Shown one piece after another: positions 1 through 7,218 of a stretch of 64,000 nucleotides of DNA. Under the pieces are notes generated by a model that saw only the letters and a list, made by a program, of their open reading frames with translations, was not told the DNA's origin and searched no databases. A program made the position numbers and the translations under genes. Every line of letters begins with the position of its first letter. The first letter of the stretch is position 1. Source of the stretch: Syntrophaceae bacterium (GTDB lineage: Bacteria > Desulfobacterota > Syntrophia > Syntrophales > PHBD01); the NCBI GenBank assembly GCA_013177825.1, contig JABLXX010000004.1, positions 227,990 through 291,989 on the forward strand, written 5' to 3'.

Positions 1-567
1 TCATGCAGCCGCATCGTGGCACGCTTCGGCATGGACGCGGGGGTGGACCTTGTGAGCGACGGTGCTCCCGCACGCTCCGGATCGCCACCCTGCTTGGAAT
101 TGGTCGTTTATCTCGGCCGCGGCGATTCTTCCGGGAGTGGGCATGGCGGGGATCGCGGAGAGACTCCCCGGTTCGACGAGGCGCTGGAGGTGCTCCGGTC
201 GGACCTGGAGGCCGTTGCGGGTGTTGCCGTCGTCGACGGCATCGACCTGGAGCGGGTGGATCGAAGCATCCGGGAAAGGGACTATGAGTGCGACTCCGCC
301 CAGCGCTTCGCCGCCTACCGATCCGTGGGGCGCCTGCTCGTGCCCGGTGCCGTGTCCGCGGTGGACCGGCGGCTCGATTCGGACCCGGTGTTCCGCGGAG
401 AGATCGAAGGAACCGGCGGAACGTACATGGAAATTTTTCTCAATGTCGCCGAAGGGGTCCGGACCATGAAGGATTTCGACGCCCGCCTCCGGGATCTGGG
501 AATCATCGCGCCCGAGTCCTATCGGAAAAAAATCCAAGGAGTGCTCCATGGCCATCGCAAAGGATAA
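1..567 (+). CDS. Unknown protein, C-terminal part (5' end outside window)
   Basis: Frame 1 is open from the first base to a TAA at 565-567, so the true start probably lies upstream; a GTG at 16 is the first start codon inside the window. The roughly 188 visible residues show strongly GC-biased third codon positions, which supports coding in this frame over the antisense open frame. The product looks soluble, with no membrane segment or cofactor motif that I recognise. Its end overlaps the start of the GGDEF gene by 20 bp, so the two are probably co-transcribed and translationally coupled. A link to signalling is suggested only by this position. No function is assigned. Confidence 0.6.
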   Translation, partial: SCSRIVARFGMDAGVDLVSDGAPARSGSPPCLELVVYLGRGDSSGSGHGGDRGETPRFDEALEVLRSDLEAVAGVAVVDGIDLERVDRSIRERDYECDSAQRFAAYRSVGRLLVPGAVSAVDRRLDSDPVFRGEIEGTGGTYMEIFLNVAEGVRTMKDFDARLRDLGIIAPESYRKKIQGVLHGHRKG

Positions 568-1540
568 GGTAAAACGGCTGATCAAGATGGCGGATCTGCT
601 CTGTGCCTCCTTCACCATGGAGGAAGCTTATGGAGTTCTGGGACGGGAAATGTCCCGCCTGTTTCCGGCGGGTGTCTTTTACCGGCATCACGCCGTTCGG
701 GACCTGCTGGAGGCGGAGGCCTGGTGGGGCGAAGCGCCGAAGGAGGCCGTCTTCGCCCCGGTCGACTGCCATGCAGTCCGACGGAACCGTCCGCACCTGG
801 TGGCCGGCGCGGCCAGGGGAATTCCCTGTCCTCACGCGGAACGGGAGAGCGACGGCCGCGTCTCCCTCTGCGTGCCCATGACGGTCCACGGGGAGTTCCT
901 GGGGCTACTCCATCTCCGGCTCGATCTGCCCGCGGGGGCGCCGCGGCGGGCCGTCGAGGCGGGAGAGCAGCTGGCCCTGATGGCGGCCCAGCAGATCCGG
1001 CTGGCCCTGAAAAACATCCAGCTGCGGGAGGAGTTGAGCAGCCTGTCCACCCGGGATCCACTGACGGGGCTCGTCAACCGCCGCTACCTGGAAGCGACGC
1101 TGGAGCGGGAGCTGAAAAAGGCGGGAAGGCAGGGACAGTCCGTGGGGGTCGTCTTTATGGACATCGACCATCTCGGCCACATCAACCAGACCCACGGCAT
1201 CGAGGAAGGGGAGCGGATCATCCGCGACCTGGGGACATTTCTCGGCGGGAACATTCGTGACGAGGACATCGCCTGCCGCTGGGGGGCCGACGAATTCGTC
1301 CTGATCCTTCCAGGAAGCGGCCTCGATGCGGCGCGGCGCCGGGCCGAAAATCTCCGGGAGATGCTGGGGGACGAGTCCCGGAAGGAGGGCCTTCAGCACC
1401 TGCGGCGGGTCACTCTTTCCATCGGCGTGGCCGCTTCGCCCGAGCACGGCGAGACGGCGGGGGATATCCTCCAGTCTGTCCGGGGGGCGGTGAAGCGGGC
1501 CAAGCAGGAAGGGCGGGACCGGGTCTGCACGGCCGGCTGA
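548..1540 (+). CDS. GAF-GGDEF protein, possibly catalytically impaired diguanylate cyclase
   Basis: 330 residues. Residues 15-155 look like a GAF sensory domain, with cysteines in CHAVRR, CPH and SLCVPM. A short helix leads into a GGDEF domain that starts at DPLTGLVNRR (170-179). GGDEF domains make c-di-GMP from two GTP. Here the signature reads GADEF (246-250), the DxDxFKxxND block reads DIDHLGHINQ (205-214), and the following GD pair is GE. The Lys, the ND Asp and the second signature Gly are therefore changed. The metal-binding Asp/Glu residues and the inhibitory I-site RDED (237-240, five residues before the signature) remain. It may be a weak cyclase or a c-di-GMP/GTP-responsive module; the domain call is firm, the activity is not. 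The ATG overlaps the upstream gene by 20 bp. Confidence 0.88.
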   Translation: MAIAKDKVKRLIKMADLLCASFTMEEAYGVLGREMSRLFPAGVFYRHHAVRDLLEAEAWWGEAPKEAVFAPVDCHAVRRNRPHLVAGAARGIPCPHAERESDGRVSLCVPMTVHGEFLGLLHLRLDLPAGAPRRAVEAGEQLALMAAQQIRLALKNIQLREELSSLSTRDPLTGLVNRRYLEATLERELKKAGRQGQSVGVVFMDIDHLGHINQTHGIEEGERIIRDLGTFLGGNIRDEDIACRWGADEFVLILPGSGLDAARRRAENLREMLGDESRKEGLQHLRRVTLSIGVAASPEHGETAGDILQSVRGAVKRAKQEGRDRVCTAG

Positions 1541-1631
1541 AGCAGGGCGCTTCCTCGTCATACGTCGTTCGGGGAGCGGAAAGAGAATGCGGCTGTTCCT
1601 CCTCTCACCCGGGATGACCGATTCCCCTGTA

Positions 1632-2015
1632 TTACGGCTTTCCGCCTTTCCGCGCGTCGATGTCGCCGGGGTACATCATTGCATCCTGGCCGCGTTCTCT
1701 TGTCCGGACGCGGACCACCTCCTCCACGGGAGTGACGAAAATAATCCCGTCGCCGGGCTCGCCGGTGTAGGCGGCGGCGAGAATGGCCTCCAGTGCCGTC
1801 TCCAGGTTGCGGTCCGACAGGACGATATTGATCTGGATCTTGGGCAGTACGTTGACCTGGTAAGTCCCGGCGCGGCCGACCAGTTGGACACCGCCCTGGC
1901 GCCCGTGACCCCGGACCTCGAACATGTTCATCCCCACGATGCCGATCCCCGCCAGGGCCTCCTTCACGTCGCAGACCTTGTCTTCGCGAATGATCGCCTC
2001 GATCTTCTTCAGCAT
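1632..2015 (-). CDS. glnK: PII nitrogen-regulatory protein (GlnK type), T-loop without Tyr51
   Basis: 127 residues, slightly longer than the usual 112. PII proteins are trimeric sensors of 2-oxoglutarate and ATP/ADP that plug ammonium channels. The N-terminal MLKKIEAIIR, the T-loop flanks GRQ and LPK, and the C-terminal GEPGDGIIFVTPVEEVVRVR are all diagnostic. The T-loop reads GRQGGVQLVGRAGTY where the canonical form is GRQKGHTELYRGAEY, so the uridylylated Tyr51 is replaced by Gly. Control by GlnD at that residue is therefore not expected. The gene lies 60 bp downstream of the ammonium transporter on the same strand, the classic amtB-glnK pairing, and the sigma-54 promoter upstream of the transporter probably drives both. 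Confidence 0.95.
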   Translation of the reverse strand: MLKKIEAIIREDKVCDVKEALAGIGIVGMNMFEVRGHGRQGGVQLVGRAGTYQVNVLPKIQINIVLSDRNLETALEAILAAAYTGEPGDGIIFVTPVEEVVRVRTRERGQDAMMYPGDIDARKGGKP

Positions 2016-2075
2016 GGTTGTCTCTCCAAGATGTCTTTGAAATCTATTTAAAATTCGGGTTTCGATTCCGGGACG

Positions 2076-3302
2076 CTACGAGTAGGACCTCTCCCCATGG
2101 GAGCTGATGTCCAGCCCCACTTCCTCTTCCATGGGGGAGACGCGGAGCCCCATGCTCCAGTGGAGGAGCTTGGCCAGCACGTATGTCATCCCGAAGGAGA
2201 AGGCGATGGTGACGAGGATCGCAACGATCTGGACGCCGACCTGACCGGGGTTGCCGAAGAAAAGGCCGTTTGCGCCGTCGCCGTTGACGGCCGTCGTAGC
2301 GAACAGGCCCGCGGCGATCATGCCCCAGGTGCTGGCGATGCCGTGACATGCCCAGACGTCGAGCGACTCGTCGAGCTTGCGGCGGTCCCGGAAGCGCATG
2401 GCGTAGTAGGACAGGGGGGCCGCCACGGCGCCGACCACCATGGAAGCCAGGGGGGTGATGAACCCCGAGGCCGGCGTTACGGCCGCCAGGCCCACGACCA
2501 TGCCCGTGGCGATTCCGAGGGTGCTGGGTCGCCCGTCCAGCCACGAGAGGAACATCCACACCAGACCGGCTGTTGCTGCCGAGGTGTTGGTCGTCAGGAG
2601 GGCGTTCACCGCCGTGCCATTGGCGGCCAGGGCGCTGCCGGCGTTGAAGCCGAACCAGCCGACCCAAAGAAGGCCCGCTCCCAGGACGGTGAGGGGGATG
2701 TTATTCGGTTCCATCGGTGATTTGCCAAAGCCTCGCCGGGGGCCGATCACCATTGCAAAGGCGAGGGCCGAGAACCCGGCGGCGATGTGCACCACCGTAC
2801 CGCCGGCGAAATCCAGAACGCCCATCTCTTTCAGCCATCCCCCCTGGCCCCAGACCCAGTGGCAAAGGGGATCGTAGACCAGGGTCGCCCAGAGGAAGCT
2901 GAAAAGAAGAAAGCCTTTGAACTTGACCCGCTCGACGAAGGCGCCGGTGATGAGGGCCGGCGTGATGACCGCGAACATCATTTGAAAGGCGGCGAAGAGG
3001 CTATGGGGGATGGTTTTGCTGTAGTCCGCATTGGGGGCCGCGCCGACGCCCTCGAAGCCCAGGAAGTTGAGCCCTCCGATCAACCCGTTGATGGATTGGC
3101 CGAAGGCAAGCGAGTAGCCGAAGAGGACCCACTGGACACCGATCAGGGCCATGAAGACGTAGCTCAAGGTCAGGGTGGAGAGGACGTTTTTCCTCCGGAC
3201 CATCCCTCCGTAAAAGAATGCCAGGGCCGGGGTCATCAGGAGGACCAGGGAACAGCACACGAGGATCCAGGCGGTGTCGCCCGCATTGATGGGGGTATTC
3301 AT
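2076..3302 (-). CDS. amtB: Ammonium transporter Amt
   Basis: 408 residues from the ATG at 3302, chosen because GGAG lies upstream of it and the next ATG upstream adds 13 residues unlike the family. It is an inner-membrane trimeric channel for NH3/NH4+ with about 11 membrane spans. The twin pore histidines are visible: H172 in FAGGTVVHI and H320 in WACHGIAS, with the conserved Asp at 164. The N-terminal FFYGGMVRRKN motif is also typical. There is no C-terminal fusion domain; the tail is short and ends in HGERSYS. It is followed by the PII gene, consistent with ammonium-limitation control through PII binding. A sigma-54 type promoter sits 35-50 bp upstream of the start. Confidence 0.97.
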   Translation of the reverse strand: MNTPINAGDTAWILVCCSLVLLMTPALAFFYGGMVRRKNVLSTLTLSYVFMALIGVQWVLFGYSLAFGQSINGLIGGLNFLGFEGVGAAPNADYSKTIPHSLFAAFQMMFAVITPALITGAFVERVKFKGFLLFSFLWATLVYDPLCHWVWGQGGWLKEMGVLDFAGGTVVHIAAGFSALAFAMVIGPRRGFGKSPMEPNNIPLTVLGAGLLWVGWFGFNAGSALAANGTAVNALLTTNTSAATAGLVWMFLSWLDGRPSTLGIATGMVVGLAAVTPASGFITPLASMVVGAVAAPLSYYAMRFRDRRKLDESLDVWACHGIASTWGMIAAGLFATTAVNGDGANGLFFGNPGQVGVQIVAILVTIAFSFGMTYVLAKLLHWSMGLRVSPMEEEVGLDISSHGERSYS

Positions 3303-3336
3303 AATCTCCGCTCCTTCATGAAATGGATCTACAAAT

Positions 3337-3352
3337 TGCAAATTGCCGGCCA
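3337..3352 (-). promoter_or_regulatory. Sigma-54 (RpoN) promoter for amtB-glnK
   Basis: Read on the minus strand the sequence is TGGCCGGCAATTTGCA, against the consensus TGGCACGNNNNTTGCA. The invariant GG (-24) and GC (-12) are present with the required 10-bp spacing, and only two of the conserved positions differ. Initiation would fall near 3326, giving a leader of about 24 nt before the amtB ATG. Sigma-54 control by NtrC is the usual arrangement for amtB-glnK operons. Confidence 0.75.
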
Positions 3353-3374
3353 GAATTTGAAATGAGTAATGTCA

Positions 3375-3397
3375 ACGGGTTGTGCGAATCAACCCGT
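3375..3397. repeat. 8-bp inverted repeat upstream of the amtB sigma-54 promoter
   Basis: ACGGGTTG, 7-nt spacer, CAACCCGT: perfect 8-bp arms. It lies about 50-70 bp upstream of the predicted amtB start point, in the range used by enhancer-binding activators such as NtrC, but it does not match the usual NtrC consensus. It could equally be an operator or a hairpin in the leader of the divergent gene. Confidence 0.45.
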
Positions 3398-3623
3398 CCG
3401 AATACGGAACGGAATTGTCCCGATTGAAAGCGATTGCACGGATTTGTTGCAAACGCGCCACATGGACCGGAAACCGGAAATTGTGCGGGAATGCCGGATG
3501 AGCCCGGGAAGCATGTTTGACAAGCAAAAGGCTTTCCACTACATATCCGGGCGGGAAGAACTTCGGGAAACGTCATCCGTGCCGGGGTCGCCTTCCGATT
3601 TTCGCCACGCCAAGGAGGACATC

Positions 3624-4883
3624 ATGGAACCCTATTTCAATGACCGGGAGACGTTGTCCCGGGAGGAGAGACTCAGGAAGCAGATTGAGGCGCTTTCCCG
3701 GATGATGGAGAATGCCGGCCGCCGGTCGCCGGTCCTTCGGAAACAGTTCGAAGACCGGAAGATCAGCCCTTCCGACATCAGAACGACGGCGGATTTCGAG
3801 CGGCTGCCGGTCGTCTCCCGGGAAAGGCTCGTGGAAATGGAACTGCAAAACCCGCCTTACGCGGGCCTGGCGAACCCCGACGCACCCATCGACCGGATCT
3901 TCATTTCCCCCGGTCCCGTATACGAGCCCCATCTGGGCGAGGAGGATGTCCTCTGGGCCCGGGCCTACAAGGCCGCCGGCCTCGGGAAGGGAGACGTGGT
4001 CCTGAACGCCTTCTCCTACCACATGGTCGCGGCGGGGCTGACGTTCCACGGGGGGCTGCGCAAGGTCGGCGCAACGGTCATCCCGTCGGGGGCCTCGAGC
4101 GCCCAGGCCCAGGTGCAACTGATCCGCGACCTCGGCGCCACGGCCTACACGGGGACGCCGAGTTTCCTGATGGCGATCATCGAGAAGTCAAAGGAGATGG
4201 GGTACGACTTTCGGAAGGACTTCCGGGTCCGGAAGGCCTGCTTCGCCGCGGAGCCCCTGTTTCCTGCCATGCGCGCGCGCTTCGAGACGGAGTTCGGCAT
4301 TGACACCTACCAGATGTACGGAGCGACGGAGGTGGGGGACGTCGCCTACGAGTGCCGGGAAAAGAAGGGCTGGCACCTCTGCGAGGAGGTTTACGTCGAG
4401 ATCGTCGATCCCGCGACGGGGAAGGCCGTTCCGCCGGGGACCCCGGGAGAGATCGTCGTGACGCGGTTCAACGACGTCTTCTATCTCTTCCGCTTCGGCA
4501 CGGGTGACCTCTCCCGGATCGTCGAGGAGCCCTGCCCATGCGGCAGGACCTCGTACCGCCTGGCCGGGATCCTGGGCCGGGTGGGAGACGCCGTGAAGGT
4601 CCGGGGCCTCTTCGTCGCCCCGAGCCAGCTGCAGCAGGTGGCCGCGAAGTTCCCGGAGATCCGGAAGTTCCAGGTCGTCGTCGGCCGCAGCGGCGACAAG
4701 GACCTGCTGGAGGTACGAATCGATCCGCAGGAAGTCCCGGGCGACCCCTCCTCCCTGGAGCAGGCTTTCGAAAAGGTTTTCCGCGAGATCTGCACCGTCC
4801 GGATCGACCGGATCGAGTTCCTGAAGCCGGGGACCCTCGCGGACGACGACAAGCGGATCATAGACGAACGGGAGTGGAAGTAG
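3624..4883 (+). CDS. Phenylacetate-CoA-ligase-family protein with altered ATP-binding loop
   Basis: 419 residues from the ATG at 3624, which is preceded by AAGGAGGACATC; family members are about 430 residues. PaaK-type enzymes adenylate a carboxylic acid and transfer it to CoA. The central MYGATE motif, the FGTGDL motif, the zinc-like CPCGR and the C-terminal DDDKRIIDE all match the family. The usual Ser/Thr/Gly-rich phosphate loop (SSSGTTG) is missing: the equivalent stretch reads FISPGPVYEPHLGEED. The true PaaK at 60075 keeps that loop. The protein may therefore be a divergent ligase subgroup with a different substrate or chemistry. It stands alone between the amtB leader and uvrB, so context does not identify the substrate. 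Confidence 0.85.
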   Translation: MEPYFNDRETLSREERLRKQIEALSRMMENAGRRSPVLRKQFEDRKISPSDIRTTADFERLPVVSRERLVEMELQNPPYAGLANPDAPIDRIFISPGPVYEPHLGEEDVLWARAYKAAGLGKGDVVLNAFSYHMVAAGLTFHGGLRKVGATVIPSGASSAQAQVQLIRDLGATAYTGTPSFLMAIIEKSKEMGYDFRKDFRVRKACFAAEPLFPAMRARFETEFGIDTYQMYGATEVGDVAYECREKKGWHLCEEVYVEIVDPATGKAVPPGTPGEIVVTRFNDVFYLFRFGTGDLSRIVEEPCPCGRTSYRLAGILGRVGDAVKVRGLFVAPSQLQQVAAKFPEIRKFQVVVGRSGDKDLLEVRIDPQEVPGDPSSLEQAFEKVFREICTVRIDRIEFLKPGTLADDDKRIIDEREWK

Positions 4884-4915
4884 GAATCACCGGCGGGAGC
4901 GGTTCTTTTTCCGCC

Positions 4916-4976
4916 CGGGCGGTTGGGCGGGTTTCTGCCGAGCCGCCGGAACTCCGGCGGCAAGGCCCGCCGCCCG
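4916..4976. terminator. Candidate bidirectional terminator between convergent genes
   Basis: An 8-bp GC hairpin (GCCGCCGG, loop AACT, CCGGCGGC; 4942-4961) is nested inside outer arms CGGGCGG (4916-4922) and CCGCCCG (4970-4976). It sits in the 96-bp gap between the convergent ligase-like gene and uvrB. No long T-tract follows on either strand, so intrinsic termination would be weak. Confidence 0.4.
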
Positions 4977-4979
4977 TTC

Positions 4980-6989
4980 TCAGCCCATTTCCCCCATGGC
5001 CAGCATCAGGTCGGTCAGCTCCCGGATGCGGTCCCGCAGCTCCGCGGCCTTTTCGAATTCGAGGTCTTTCGCCGCGGCCTTCATCTCCTTCTTCAGTCGC
5101 TCGATGACGGCGGTGATCTCCTCCTCCGTGCCGTAGGCTGCTCCAGGCTCCTTCACGACGGGGACGGTGACGTAGTCCGCCTCGTAAACCGAGGAGAGGA
5201 CGTCGGAGATGGACTTCCGGATGCTCTCGGGCGTGATGCCGTGCTCCTCGTTATAGCGATGCTGGATCTCCCGGCGGCGTTTCGTCTCCGAAAGGCAGGA
5301 CCGGATGGCCTGGGTCTCCCGGTCGGCATAGAGGATGACCCGGCCGGCGACGTTCCGGGCGGCCCGGCCGCTGGTCTGGATGAGGGATCGCTCGGAGCGG
5401 AGGAATCCCTCCTTGTCGGCGTCCAGGATCGCCACCAGGGACACCTCCGGGATGTCCAGCCCCTCCCGGAGAAGGTTCACCCCAACCAGGACGTCGAACT
5501 CGCCGAGACGGAGGTCCCGGATGATGGCCACCCGCTCGAGGGTCTGGATGTCCGAGTGGAGATAGCGGACCCGGACGCCCAGTTCCTGGTAGTAGCGGGT
5601 CAGGTGCTCCGCCATCCGCTTCGTCAGGGTCGTCACGAGGACCCGCTCCCCCCGGTCCGTCCGTTCCCGGATCTCCGCCAGGAGGTCGTCCACCTGGCCC
5701 GCCACGGGCTTGACGGCCAGCTCCGGGTCCATGAGTCCCGTGGGGCGGATGATCTGTTCGACGACGCGCCCCCGGGCCTTTTTGATTTCATATTCGGCGG
5801 GCGTCGCGGAGATGTAGAGGCGCTGCTGAGGGAATTTTTCGTACTCGTCGAAGCGGAGCGGCCGGTTGTCCAACGCCGAGGGCAGGCGGAACCCGTGGTT
5901 CACCAGGGTCTCCTTCCGGGACCGGTCCCCCCGGTACATGCCGTTCAGCTGGGGGATGGTGGCGTGGCTCTCGTCGATGATGATCAATGCGTCCTTCGGA
6001 AAGTATTCCACGAGGGTGGGCGGCGGCTCCCCGGGCCCCCGGCCCGTCAGGTGGCGCGAGTAGTTCTCGATCCCCTGGCAGTATCCCATCTCCTCCATCA
6101 TCTCCAGGTCGAAGGAGGTCCGCTGCTCCAGCCGCTGTGCCTCGAGAAGCTTCCCCTGATCCTTGAGCCAGGCCAGGCGCTCCTTCAACTCGACCCGGAT
6201 GTCCTTCACGGCCCGCTCCAGGTTGTCCCGGGTCGTGACGTAATGGCTCCCGGGATAGACGGCCATCTTGTCCACCTTCATGAGCTTCTTCCCCCGCAGG
6301 GGGTCCACCCAGGAAATGGCCTCGACGACGTCGCCGAAGAACTCGATCCGGACGGCCCGGTCTTCCTCGTAGGCCGGGAAGATCTCCACCGTGTCCCCCC
6401 GGACCCGGAAGGTTCCCCGGTGGAAGTCGATGTCGTTCCGCTCGTACTGGATCTCCACCAGGTGGCGGAGCAGGTCGTCCCGGGGCATCTCCAGGCCCTC
6501 CGCCAGGTTCACCTGCATCCCCGAGTAGGATTCGGGGGACCCCAGGCCGTAGATGCAGGAGACGCTGGCGACGATGATGACGTCGCTCCTCTCGAAGAGG
6601 GCGTGGGTGGCGGCGTGGCGCAGCTTGTCGATCTCCTCGTTGATGGACGAGTCCTTCTCGATGTAGGTGTCTGTGCTGGGGAGGTAGGCCTCGGGCTGGT
6701 AGTAGTCGTAGTAGCTGACGAAATAGTGGACGGCGTTCTCGGGGAAGAGGGACTTGAACTCGCCGTAGAGCTGGGCCGCCAGGGTCTTGTTGTGGGCCAT
6801 GATCAGGGCGGGCCGCTGGACCGCCTCGATGACCCGGGCGACGGTGAAGGTCTTCCCCGAGCCGGTGACCCCCAGGAGGACCTGGTGGGGATCGCCGCGG
6901 AGGACGCCCTCCGTCAGCGCCTCGATGGCCTGCGGCTGGTCTCCGGCGGGCTGGAATTCCGAAGTGATCTGGAAGCGGTTCATAGACAT
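4980..6989 (-). CDS. uvrB: Excinuclease ABC subunit B
   Basis: 669 residues from the ATG at 6989 (a second ATG lies at 6983), matching the usual UvrB length of about 670. UvrB is the damage-verifying helicase-like subunit of nucleotide excision repair. Walker A GVTGSGKT is at 40-47. The beta-hairpin region is rich in YDYYQPEAY. The DESH box sits in [16 protein letters not shown], and the helicase motifs TSGRAARN and [15 protein letters not shown] are intact. The C-terminal UvrC-interacting UVR domain is present ([13 protein letters not shown]). It is monocistronic and convergent with the preceding gene. A GGAGG lies about 16 nt upstream of the ATG, further away than usual. Confidence 0.98.
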   Translation of the reverse strand: MSMNRFQITSEFQPAGDQPQAIEALTEGVLRGDPHQVLLGVTGSGKTFTVARVIEAVQRPALIMAHNKTLAAQLYGEFKSLFPENAVHYFVSYYDYYQPEAYLPSTDTYIEKDSSINEEIDKLRHAATHALFERSDVIIVASVSCIYGLGSPESYSGMQVNLAEGLEMPRDDLLRHLVEIQYERNDIDFHRGTFRVRGDTVEIFPAYEEDRAVRIEFFGDVVEAISWVDPLRGKKLMKVDKMAVYPGSHYVTTRDNLERAVKDIRVELKERLAWLKDQGKLLEAQRLEQRTSFDLEMMEEMGYCQGIENYSRHLTGRGPGEPPPTLVEYFPKDALIIIDESHATIPQLNGMYRGDRSRKETLVNHGFRLPSALDNRPLRFDEYEKFPQQRLYISATPAEYEIKKARGRVVEQIIRPTGLMDPELAVKPVAGQVDDLLAEIRERTDRGERVLVTTLTKRMAEHLTRYYQELGVRVRYLHSDIQTLERVAIIRDLRLGEFDVLVGVNLLREGLDIPEVSLVAILDADKEGFLRSERSLIQTSGRAARNVAGRVILYADRETQAIRSCLSETKRRREIQHRYNEEHGITPESIRKSISDVLSSVYEADYVTVPVVKEPGAAYGTEEEITAVIERLKKEMKAAAKDLEFEKAAELRDRIRELTDLMLAMGEMG

Positions 6990-7218
6990 TATGCCGGGTG
7001 CGAGTCCTCCGGGAGGAGCCTCTGTTGTTCCTCCAGGTCGCGACAGCGCTTTGCTTTTCGGCGGGTTTACAGGTATAAGCGCGGGACCGGATGCGGCTTC
7101 CCTTGAGTCGCGAACTATAGCGGCGCCGCCGGTTCGTGTCAAATGCAAGATCCCCTCGCAGAAGCAGGGATCGATCCTGCACGGGCGGCATCATCCGGCA
7201 TTTCAGAGGAGGAACCCG

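Larger units (their letters stand above)
3303..3623. other. Divergent intergenic region between amtB and the acyl-CoA-ligase-like gene
   Basis: 321 bp without a convincing gene. An in-frame extension of the plus-strand ligase gene reaches back to 3369, but its translation looks non-coding and a good ribosome-binding site favours the ATG at 3624. The region holds the minus-strand sigma-54 promoter (3337-3352) and a perfect 8-bp inverted repeat (3375-3397). A short tandem ACCGGAA repeat lies near 3468-3480. I see no clear promoter for the plus-strand gene. Confidence 0.6.

Noticed and set aside
1-618. Minus-strand open frame at the left edge
   Set aside because: Codon usage favours the plus-strand frame, and the minus frame runs across the start of the GGDEF gene.
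3369-3623. N-terminal extension of the acyl-CoA-ligase-like gene
   Set aside because: The extension has no family similarity, contains promoter elements for amtB, and the ATG at 3624 has AAGGAGG upstream.
4923-7106. Long open reading frame antisense to uvrB
   Set aside because: It lies opposite a fully conserved uvrB; the frame is open only because GC-rich codons leave few stops on the other strand. Its translation shows no domain.
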